Source of the DNA: Synergistaceae bacterium
Lineage (GTDB): Bacteria; Synergistota; Synergistia; Synergistales; Aminobacteriaceae
DNA length: 15,364 nt
Assembly (NCBI GenBank): GCA_031273365.1
Contig: JAISSA010000053.1
Span: 1 to 15,364, forward strand
Reading direction: 5' to 3'
Shown here: positions 7,030-12,906 of the stretch, in pieces
How the letters are laid out: every line of letters begins with the position of its first letter
How positions within the stretch are numbered: position 1 is the first letter of the stretch
The notes under the pieces: generated by a model
Told to the model about the DNA's origin: nothing
Database searches by the model: none
Seen by the model: the letters and a program-made list of their open reading frames with translations, nothing else
Translations under genes and position numbers: made by a program

Positions 7030-7073
7030 AATGCAAACCATATAATGCAAAACAATGTCAACCAATGCAAACC
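7030..7073 (+). repeat. Iteron-like array of AATGCAAACC units
   Basis: Four decamers stand in line: AATGCAAACC (7030-7039), AATGCAAAAC (7044-7053), AATGTCAACC (7054-7063) and AATGCAAACC (7064-7073). The first two are separated by ATAT, the others are contiguous. Upstream of miaB they might be a regulator binding array, or a decayed tail of the neighbouring repeat. Confidence 0.6.
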
Positions 7074-7086
7074 AATTAAGCAAAAT

Positions 7087-7139
7087 CACGGGGCTCTGCC
7101 CCGTACCCCGCAGGGGACTTATCCCCTGACCCCATTATT
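7087..7139 (-). repeat. Intergenic palindromic repeat, copy C
   Basis: Read on the minus strand it has the hairpin AGGGGATAAGTCCCCT, where a C-to-T change leaves a G-U pair rather than breaking the stem, and then CGGGGCAGAGCCCCG. A leader AAGAAAATTAA is found about 15 bp further out (7154-7164), so this copy carries a small insertion or duplication relative to B. Confidence 0.82.
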
Positions 7140-7176
7140 CGTTTCGTTATCCGTTAATTTTCTTCCTTGAATGTTG

Positions 7177-7205
7177 TTGACATTGAGCGGCAAACGGCTT
7201 TAATA
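7177..7205 (+). promoter_or_regulatory. Putative promoter of the 7254-11868 operon
   Basis: TTGACA (7177-7182) and TTAATA (7200-7205) are spaced by 17 bp, about 50 bp before the ATG at 7254. The -35 is consensus and the -10 is moderate. It would drive all five following same-strand genes. Confidence 0.5.
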
Positions 7206-7253
7206 ACCATAACTTTTAGTGCACGCAACTTTTTTCGGGGAGTGGATTGCGCA

Positions 7254-7748
7254 ATGAAAAATCTTTACGCGCTCGCAGCGGCGGTGTTCATCTGTATGGT
7301 TCCCGCGTTTTCCTCAGAGGCCGCGCCTCTGCCGGACATGCTGGGCGAGTGGCGCGCCACGCCCCTCGCGGTCACCGGGTTCGAGACGGCGTCCAGGGAC
7401 CTGGGGCAGTGGCAGAGCCGCGTCTATATCCGTTCCGCACCCCCCGCGAGCATCGGGGTCGAGCTGATGGAAGGAAGCGGTCCCGGATCGCTTCGGGTCC
7501 CGGGTGGAGCGAAGGGAACCGTTTCGCAAAGCGACGCACCCCTGGGTTTCGCGTCCACGTACAGGACGTTGAACATCTCGGGAAAGAGTGCGATACTTGA
7601 GCGTGGAGAGGTCACGGGCCAGGCTCTGGCAATAGCGTTCGACAGAAACCGGACACTGACGGTCGAGACGAAAAGCGTCTCCGAGGAGGAACTGCTCGAC
7701 TTTGCGGCCCGGCTGACAACCGCGCTGGAGGCGGAGCGACCCCGCTGA
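7254..7748 (+). CDS. Predicted exported protein of unknown function
   Basis: The family is not recognised. The 164-residue product begins MKNLYALAAAVFICMVPAFS and continues SEAAP, a classic Sec signal peptide with a cleavage site likely after the AA near residue 25; no lipobox Cys is seen. The mature part (about 140 residues) is soluble with alternating short strands and a helical acidic C-terminus (SEEELLDFAARLTTALEAE). The reading frame is open upstream to 7167, but the ATG at 7254 is chosen because the signal peptide starts there and GGGGAG lies about 11 nt upstream. It is the first gene of a tightly spaced operon with an aminotransferase, a sugar-phosphate mutase and two RNA methyltransferases. 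The context does not reveal its job. Confidence 0.75.
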   Translation: MKNLYALAAAVFICMVPAFSSEAAPLPDMLGEWRATPLAVTGFETASRDLGQWQSRVYIRSAPPASIGVELMEGSGPGSLRVPGGAKGTVSQSDAPLGFASTYRTLNISGKSAILERGEVTGQALAIAFDRNRTLTVETKSVSEEELLDFAARLTTALEAERPR

Positions 7749-7790
7749 CCGCAGAAAAACGCAAAACAGGAAATGGGGGATCGCGGCAGC

Positions 7791-8873
7791 ATGGAGCAGT
7801 ATCAGACAGGATTGGTTCCCGGCCCCGTCTCGGTGCCGAAAAAAATACGGGAGGCCTGGCTGACGGACTTTGGCAGCTCAGACCTCGAACCGGAATTTTT
7901 TGAGCTTTACACGCAGAATCAGGCGCTGCTTCAAAAGCTGCTGAACACTCGGGAGAGCGTCGTCATCACCTCGGGCGAGGCCATGTCCATCCTGTGGGGG
8001 GGCCTCAAAAGCGCACTGAGGCCGGGTGAGAGACTCCTCGCCGTGGCCGGCGGACTTTTCGGCGAGGGCTTCGCGGATATGGCGAAGAATTTTGCCGTCG
8101 ATGTCGAGAAGGTCGTCTCGGAGTACGACTCCCTGCCCGACCCGCAGAAGGTCCGGGAGGCCGCGCTGCGCTTCCGCCCGAAGGTGATCGCGGCCGTGCA
8201 CTGCGAGACGCCCTGCGGGACGCTGACGCCTCTGAGGCAGCTGGGGGAGATCGCCTGCGAGGTCGGCGCGCTGTTTCTGGTCGATTTCGTGGCGAGCGGC
8301 GGCGGAGTCGCGGTCGACGTGGACAAAAATCACATCGACATCGGGCTTCTGGGCAGCCAGAAGGTGCTCTCCCTTCCTCCGTCCCTGTCCGTTTCGACGG
8401 TCAGCGCCCGCGCGTGGGAGGTCTTCAAAGAGGTGAACTACGACGGCTGCGACGCGTATCTGCCGTGGCGGAACGTGCCGGCCGTCCGCTATATGCCCTA
8501 TACCCACGACTGGCACGGGATGAAGGCGCTGAATATCTCGCTCTCCTCCATTATGGAGGAGGGCATGGAAAACGCGTTTGCCCGTCATTCCCGGACGGCG
8601 GCGCTGTGCCGCAGGCTGGCGCGCGAGATGGACGTGAGGCTTTTCCCCGTTTCCGAGGACATCAGTTCCCCCACCGTCAGCGCCTTTTATGTCCCCGACG
8701 GCTGGACGTGGGAATCGCTCGACGCGGCGCTGCGCGCGCGGGGTCTGGCCGTGGGCGGAAATTACGGCCCGCTGGCGGGAAAGGTCTTCCGCATCGGCCA
8801 CATGGGAAGCCAGGCCGACGAGGCGCTGGTCACGCGCGGCATGGGTATTCTGAGGGACGTGCTGAAAATTTGA
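7791..8873 (+). CDS. Class V PLP aminotransferase (serine-pyruvate/alanine-glyoxylate type)
   Basis: This is a fold-type I PLP enzyme of the alanine-glyoxylate / serine-pyruvate aminotransferase family. The opening GLVPGPVSVP matches the family's (I)PGPTPVP start. Positions counted from the ATG at 7773: SGEAMSILWGGL (67-78) near the cofactor phosphate, HCETPCGT (143-150) corresponding to the usual HGETSTG, VDFVAS with PLP-binding Asp171, GSQKVLSLPP with the Schiff-base Lys197, and a late RIGHMG. The ATG at 7773 gives 366 residues; the ATG at 7791 (360 residues) is preferred because GGGGG lies about 10 nt before it and conservation begins there. The GSQK context and C-terminal RIGHMG fit the family, but the amino donor and acceptor are not predictable. 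It lies 25 bp before the sugar-phosphate mutase. Confidence 0.88.
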   Translation: MEQYQTGLVPGPVSVPKKIREAWLTDFGSSDLEPEFFELYTQNQALLQKLLNTRESVVITSGEAMSILWGGLKSALRPGERLLAVAGGLFGEGFADMAKNFAVDVEKVVSEYDSLPDPQKVREAALRFRPKVIAAVHCETPCGTLTPLRQLGEIACEVGALFLVDFVASGGGVAVDVDKNHIDIGLLGSQKVLSLPPSLSVSTVSARAWEVFKEVNYDGCDAYLPWRNVPAVRYMPYTHDWHGMKALNISLSSIMEEGMENAFARHSRTAALCRRLAREMDVRLFPVSEDISSPTVSAFYVPDGWTWESLDAALRARGLAVGGNYGPLAGKVFRIGHMGSQADEALVTRGMGILRDVLKI

Positions 8874-8898
8874 GACAGATAAATGTGGAGGGGAACTT

Positions 8899-10278
8899 AT
8901 GCAAATCTCGCCGGACATCTTCAGGGAGTACGATATCCGCGGCGTCGCCGACGTCGATTTGACGGACGGGGTCGTCGAGGTCATCGGGAAAAGTTATGGA
9001 ACGTGGCTTTCCGCCAGGGGCGTGAAGCGGGTCTCGCTGGGCGGCGATGTCCGCCTTTCCACCGGGCGCATTCGGCAGGCGGTCGCTCAGGGCATAACTT
9101 CGACGGGCATCGACGTCTGCGAAATCGGCGTCGTCACGACCCCGATGCTTTACTGGAGCCTCCATCACCTGGACCTGGACGGCGCGGTCATGGTCACGGG
9201 CAGTCACAACCCCTCCGACATGAACGGCTTGAAGCTCGCCTTCGGGAAGACGACGCTCTGGGGCGACGATATTCAGGAAATTCGCAGGATCGCCGGGCGG
9301 GGGGATTTTACGGCCGCCCGGGTCGGTACGATCGAGTACAGGGACGTCGCCGACGACTACGTTTCGATGCTGCTTTCAAAAGTCAGACTGGGGCCGCGCC
9401 AGTTGAAGGTCGTCTGCGACAGCGGCAACGGCACGGCAGGCGCGTTGATCTGCCGTTTCCTCGGGGGGCTGGGCTGCGAGTGCATTTCGCTTTACGGCGT
9501 CGCGGACGGGCGTTTTCCCAACCACCACCCCGACCCCCAAAAGCGCGAAAATTTGCGCGACCTCATCGAAAAGGTTCACGAAACGGAGGCGGACGTCGGG
9601 TTCGCGTTCGACGGCGACGCCGATCGCGTGGGCGTTGTGGACGAGCGGGGGGAGGTCGTCTTCGGCGATCGCCTGATGGTCCTCTATTGGGCCGAGATCC
9701 TGCAAAAACACCCCGGTGCGGAGGTCATCGTCGAGCCCAAGTGCTCCATGGCCCTGCCCGAGGAGGTCGAGCGCCTTGGCGGAAAGGTTCTTTACTGGAA
9801 GTCCGGGCATTCCGTCATCAAGGCAAAAATGAAGGAGATCGGCGCGCTTTTCGCCGGGGAGCTTTCCGGGCATATGTTCTTTGCCGACGAGTACTACGGA
9901 TTCGACGACTCCTTCTATGCCGCCGCGCGTCTGCTGCGAATTCTTTCGAACACGGGTAAAAGCCTGTCGCAGCTCATGGCCCCGATCCCCCTCTATCCCG
10001 CGACGGAGGAGGCCCGGATCGCGTGCCCGGACGACAAAAAATTCGCGGCGATCGATCGAATCAGGGAGAAGGCGCTCAGGGAGTACAAAGGGCTCACCCT
10101 CGACGGCGTGCGCATCTTCTATCCGGACGGATGGGGCCTCATCCGGGCCTCCAACACGCAGCCCGTCATTACCACGCGCTGCGAGGGCAGGACCCCGGAG
10201 TCTCTGAAGTTCATTATGGAAGACGTCAAAAAGCGCATCACGGCCGAGGGGCTTCCGGATTTCGAGTGGACCTTCTGA
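8899..10278 (+). CDS. Phosphomannomutase/phosphoglucomutase
   Basis: This alpha-D-phosphohexomutase (459 residues, full length) interconverts hexose 1- and 6-phosphates, feeding nucleotide-sugar and envelope polysaccharide synthesis. It starts IFREYDIRG, which is typical of the bifunctional PMM/PGM (AlgC/ManB-like) branch. The phospho-serine loop TGSHNPSDMNG carries Ser102. The Mg loop is FDGDADRVG (Asp238, Asp240, Asp242), the sugar-specificity loop is GELSGH (320-325), and the C-terminal phosphate-binding loop is RASNTQP (417-423). A GGAGGGG site stands about 8 nt before the ATG. The substrate preference (mannose versus glucose phosphate) is inferred from the GELSGH form; both are likely used. 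The gene is embedded in the operon with only 6 bp to the next start. Confidence 0.94.
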   Translation: MQISPDIFREYDIRGVADVDLTDGVVEVIGKSYGTWLSARGVKRVSLGGDVRLSTGRIRQAVAQGITSTGIDVCEIGVVTTPMLYWSLHHLDLDGAVMVTGSHNPSDMNGLKLAFGKTTLWGDDIQEIRRIAGRGDFTAARVGTIEYRDVADDYVSMLLSKVRLGPRQLKVVCDSGNGTAGALICRFLGGLGCECISLYGVADGRFPNHHPDPQKRENLRDLIEKVHETEADVGFAFDGDADRVGVVDERGEVVFGDRLMVLYWAEILQKHPGAEVIVEPKCSMALPEEVERLGGKVLYWKSGHSVIKAKMKEIGALFAGELSGHMFFADEYYGFDDSFYAAARLLRILSNTGKSLSQLMAPIPLYPATEEARIACPDDKKFAAIDRIREKALREYKGLTLDGVRIFYPDGWGLIRASNTQPVITTRCEGRTPESLKFIMEDVKKRITAEGLPDFEWTF

Positions 10279-10284
10279 CGCGCG

Positions 10285-11298
10285 ATGGCGGCCGTCGACT
10301 ACGGCAGCATTCTCTTTCCCGGGGAGCTGCCTCTCGATCCTGCGCGTCTTTCCGGCATTTTTTCCAAACTGCCGCGCACGGAACTGGAAATAGGCTTTGG
10401 CAACGGTGAGTTTACGGTGCAGCACGCCGCCGCGAACCCGGACACCCTGCTGATCGGCATGGAGGTCTCCCCGGCGTGCGTCGTGCGCTGTGCCCGCAGA
10501 GCCGGAGGCCTGCCCAACCTGAAAATCATCTGCACGGACGCGCGGTTCATGATGAAGGAACTTTTTGTGGACGCCTCCCTGGATCGGGTCTGGATGAATT
10601 TTCCCTGTCCGTGGCCGAAAAGACGGCACGCGCACCGCCGCGTCACGGCCGGCGGGTTTGCCGACGATCTGGCCGCGGTGCTGAAGGTCGGCGGCGTCTT
10701 CGAGCTGGCCACGGACGAGGAATGGTACGCGTGCGAGGCGCGGGACGTTCTGGGGGGACATGAAGCGCTGTCCGTCGCGGGCTGGAGGGTCGATTCCGGG
10801 CGCTCCGCCGCCACAAAGTACGAGCGCAAATGGCTCTCGATGGGTAAAAGCACCCTGAGACTGTCCGTGGTGAAAACAAAAAGCTTCACCGTCCGGAGGC
10901 GGACGTGGGATTTAAGCCGGGAGTGGGGTTTAAATCAGGATCCGAACAACGAGGGGTGTGAAGGGGTGCACGTAAAAACGGGCAGAGCCCTGTCCGGCGA
11001 GTCGCTGGCGGAGGCGTTCGGCGCGCCGGGCGTCAGGGGCGACGCGCGATGGGTCTTTAAAAGGCTTTTTCGCAGCGCTCTTCCGAACATGTCCGAAACC
11101 TGGCTCATCGAGACGATATCCACCGACGGCGAGTTCGAGCAGCGCTTTCACCTGAAGGTGGCCGCGCGCGACGGCGGCACCCTGATAAAACTGGACGGAA
11201 CGGCGAGGGTCTTTCTGACGCCGGCGGTGCGGTTCGCCCTGGAGGACCTCGCCCGCCGTCTGTCGGGGCAGGCAGTACGGGATGAAGGAAGTGCGTAA
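10285..11298 (+). CDS. trmB: tRNA (guanine-N7-)-methyltransferase TrmB, long form
   Basis: This SAM-dependent enzyme makes m7G46 in the tRNA variable loop. The Rossmann domain shows LEIGFGNGEF (34-43, SAM motif I) and GMEVSPACVVRCARR (motif II region). The family hallmark segment is MNFPCPWPKRRHAHRR (104-119), and TKYERKW (177-183) lies near the end of the core. The common FPDPWPK has Cys108 in place of Asp. The protein is 337 residues; classical TrmB is about 210-240, so about 120 residues are an extra C-terminal domain of the kind found in long-form TrmBs of some deep-branching bacteria. Within the linker an 18-bp tandem duplication (10905-10940) encodes WDLSRE/WGLNQD. The start is 6 bp after the mutase stop, and the stop abuts the rsmD start. 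Confidence 0.87.
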   Translation: MAAVDYGSILFPGELPLDPARLSGIFSKLPRTELEIGFGNGEFTVQHAAANPDTLLIGMEVSPACVVRCARRAGGLPNLKIICTDARFMMKELFVDASLDRVWMNFPCPWPKRRHAHRRVTAGGFADDLAAVLKVGGVFELATDEEWYACEARDVLGGHEALSVAGWRVDSGRSAATKYERKWLSMGKSTLRLSVVKTKSFTVRRRTWDLSREWGLNQDPNNEGCEGVHVKTGRALSGESLAEAFGAPGVRGDARWVFKRLFRSALPNMSETWLIETISTDGEFEQRFHLKVAARDGGTLIKLDGTARVFLTPAVRFALEDLARRLSGQAVRDEGSA

Positions 11299-11868
11299 AT
11301 GAAGGAAGTGCGCCCCACGTCGGGGCGGGTTCTTCTGGCGCTGTTCAGCGTCCTGAACTCGATGAGTTTGGGAAATATGCGTTTTGGAAATGTGACGGAG
11401 GGTTGGGCGTTTCTCGATCTCTTCGCGGGGACCGGACAGGTCGGCATCGAGGCGCTGAAGCGCGGCGCTTCCTCCGTCGTTATGGTGGAGGTCCTGAAGA
11501 ACCGCGCCGCCGGCATAGAGCGGGCGCTGCCCCGCGGGTGCGGGGCCGACGTGACCGTCCTGTCGCTGGAACTCCGGCGTGCCCTTTCGTGGCTGACCCG
11601 GCGCGGGCGCGTCTTCGACGTCGTCTTCGCCGACCCGCCCTACAACGAGGGCTGGGGGGCGTCTCTGCTGCAGGAGAAGGCTCTGCCCCGCGTCCTGAAA
11701 CGGGAGGGTGTTCTTGTCGTGGAGCACGCGTCGAGAGAAGCGCTTTTCGTCCCCGAGACCTGGACCCTGACGGACGTCCGTTCCTATGGAGAAAGCAGCC
11801 TGACGTTTTTAAGGAAACCGGAGGGAGAGGAGGAGCGAAGCGACCAAACGGGGTTCTCAGGGGCCTGA
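11299..11868 (+). CDS. rsmD: 16S rRNA (guanine966-N2)-methyltransferase RsmD
   Basis: RsmD methylates G966 of 16S rRNA during small-subunit assembly. The 189-residue sequence begins with the conserved VRPTSGRVLLALFSVL. It has the SAM motif FLDLFAGTGQVGIEALKRGA (38-57) and the N-methyltransferase catalytic motif FADPPYN, and it reaches YGESSLTFLRK, where RsmD proteins normally end. The last 16 or so residues (from PEGEEERSDQ) are encoded by sequence that merges into a palindrome, and the stop TGA sits exactly in its loop. The ATG directly follows the trmB TAA. A 14-bp direct repeat (11282-11295 and 11299-11312) covers the junction, so the start region itself is duplicated. The usual partner coaD is not next; a toxin-antitoxin-like pair is. 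Confidence 0.9.
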   Translation: MKEVRPTSGRVLLALFSVLNSMSLGNMRFGNVTEGWAFLDLFAGTGQVGIEALKRGASSVVMVEVLKNRAAGIERALPRGCGADVTVLSLELRRALSWLTRRGRVFDVVFADPPYNEGWGASLLQEKALPRVLKREGVLVVEHASREALFVPETWTLTDVRSYGESSLTFLRKPEGEEERSDQTGFSGA

Positions 11869-11878
11869 GGCCCCTGAG
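11856..11878. terminator. Perfect 10-bp hairpin with the rsmD stop codon as its loop
   Basis: CTCAGGGGCC (11856-11865) and GGCCCCTGAG (11869-11878) are exact inverted repeats; the 3-nt loop is the rsmD stop TGA. The following GGGGTCTGCGGGGCGAAGCC resembles the second part of the intergenic repeat family. No U-tract follows, so it is a structural end rather than a canonical terminator. Confidence 0.6.
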
Positions 11879-12007
11879 TGGGGTCTGCGGGGCGAAGCCC
11901 AGCGGTATTGTGCTCTGTGACATAGAAACCGCTTTTGATTTTTGATGTGTTTGCCCTGCCTGTGGTGCAGTGGTGGCCCCTTTCGCCCTAAAGAGCAATC
12001 TATAAGC

Positions 12008-12013
12008 TATAAT
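12008..12013 (+). promoter_or_regulatory. Possible -10 of the PIN-protein operon
   Basis: A perfect TATAAT lies about 90 bp before the PIN gene in an AT-rich stretch. No convincing -35 is seen at 16-18 bp upstream, so the call is weak. Confidence 0.3.
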
Positions 12014-12102
12014 TGTTACCAGCATAACTTTTGTAACCATAAATTAGCAGTAAGGACAGTATAGAAACAGGTTTTTAAAAAACGCAAGCGGTGAAAGATA
12101 CG

Positions 12103-12537
12103 ATGAAAGTTTACTTAGACAACTGCTGTTTTAACAGACCATTTGATAACCAATCTTCGCTTGTCATACGCTTGGAAACTGAAGCAAAGCTACATATCCA
12201 GGAGCTGATTCGTCAAGGTAAGCTGCAATTGCTTTGGTCGTTTGTACTGGACTATGAAAATGGCGCAAATCCTTTTGAAGAAGTGCGAAATAGAATCGCG
12301 GAATGGAAAAAACTTGCTTTTGCTGACTGTAATCTTTCAGACAAAATTATAGACAAGGCACGCGCCTTAATGAGACTTGGTTTACGACAAATGGACGCTT
12401 CTCATATTGCGTGTGCGATTCATCTTGACACGGACTGTTTTCTGACCACAGACAAAAGGGTGCTCAATAAGCATATAACGGAGATAGAAATTATAAATCC
12501 TCTTGACTTCATAAGGAGGTATCCTGATGCTGACTAA
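12103..12537 (+). CDS. PIN-domain protein, probable toxin
   Basis: The product is 144 residues from the ATG at 12103; a GTG at 12091 would add four residues. The ATG is preferred because the PIN fold begins MKVYLDNCCFNRPFDNQ, a recognisable family start. Acidic positions consistent with a PIN nuclease are Asp6 (YLDN), Glu52 (DYEN), Asp98 (QMDASHIACA) and Asp117 (TTDKRV). It is probably a metal-dependent RNase toxin. The following small gene overlaps it by 11 bp, so gene order is toxin first, the reverse of usual VapBC. Codon and base use are AT-rich compared with rsmD upstream and hisS downstream, which suggests horizontal arrival. The subgroup differs clearly from the other PIN protein in this window. 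Confidence 0.8.
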   Translation: MKVYLDNCCFNRPFDNQSSLVIRLETEAKLHIQELIRQGKLQLLWSFVLDYENGANPFEEVRNRIAEWKKLAFADCNLSDKIIDKARALMRLGLRQMDASHIACAIHLDTDCFLTTDKRVLNKHITEIEIINPLDFIRRYPDAD

Positions 12538-12742
12538 TACGGTGCTTAAAGATGAAGGAATGCGTATCCTTTCCGAACAACTTGGGCTTGTGGAAGCCGA
12601 GCGGTTTATTACTTTGATTCGACAGGAATCTTTTGACTATACTAAGTGGCGACAGGGACTTTACAAAGATGTTCCGTTGGATATATTTCTGCGTGACGCA
12701 CAGGAATATCGAAATAAGCAGCATAAGAATGATTATGAATAA
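12527..12742 (+). CDS. Small partner of the PIN protein, candidate antitoxin
   Basis: This 71-residue protein contains LGLVEAERFITLIRQESFDYTKW in its middle. Short proteins with an 'EALG..EAERFI.LI..EPFDYT.W' pattern are, from memory, often encoded beside PIN proteins of this type, but I know of no characterised member. A strong AAGGAGGT (12513-12520) lies 6 nt before the ATG inside the PIN gene, so expression is likely independent and strong. No recognisable DNA-binding motif is obvious; the sequence is charged and helical with a hydrophilic tail. The antitoxin role is inferred from context only. Confidence 0.7.
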   Translation: MLTNTVLKDEGMRILSEQLGLVEAERFITLIRQESFDYTKWRQGLYKDVPLDIFLRDAQEYRNKQHKNDYE

Positions 12743-12750
12743 TTTCAGGT

Positions 12751-12776
12751 TACTTCTTTGTGTGGGATTAGAAGTA
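12751..12776 (+). terminator. Small hairpin after the PIN module
   Basis: TACTTCT (12751-12757) pairs with AGAAGTA (12770-12776) over a 12-nt loop, 8 bp after the stop of the small partner gene. It is AT-rich and has no T-run, so only a weak terminator candidate. Confidence 0.3.
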
Positions 12777-12839
12777 TCAGTTTAGGGGTCAGTTTTGCGG
12801 GTGTAAAAACAGGGCGTTTGGGACTCACGCCAAAAGACC

Positions 12840-12900
12840 GCGGGGCTCCGCCCCCCGACAAAAACCCCGCAGGGGACGAGTCCCCTGACCCCGTTAATTT
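12840..12900 (-). repeat. Intergenic palindromic repeat, copy D
   Basis: On the minus strand it directly follows the hisS stop: A-rich leader, ATTAACGGGG, hairpin AGGGGACTCGTCCCCT, then GCGGGG, a variable spacer and GGGGCGGAGCCCC. The first half is identical to copy A, and the spacer between the two hairpins is longer. Its position could let it shape the hisS transcript end. Confidence 0.85.
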
Positions 12901-12906
12901 TTTTCT

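Larger units (their letters stand above)
6926..7253. other. 328-bp divergent intergenic region between miaB and the exported-protein gene
   Basis: The region holds, left to right: the miaB Shine-Dalgarno; a minus-strand TATAAT (6993-6988) that may be the miaB -10 but lacks a good -35; an array of AATGCAAACC-like units (7030-7073); palindromic repeat copy C (7087-7139); a plus-strand promoter (7177-7205); and the Shine-Dalgarno of the next gene. No coding sequence is supported. Confidence 0.7.

Noticed and set aside
7030..7073. CRISPR array or plasmid replication iterons
   Set aside because: Units are only 10 bp with no spacers and no cas or rep gene nearby; kept only as an iteron-like finding.
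7878..8984. A 368-codon minus-strand frame opposite the aminotransferase
   Set aside because: Composition is dominated by Arg, Gln, His and Ala as expected for an antisense frame; no domain is recognisable.
9376..10761. A 461-codon minus-strand frame opposite the mutase and trmB
   Set aside because: It is antisense to genes with intact active-site motifs and has no motif of its own.
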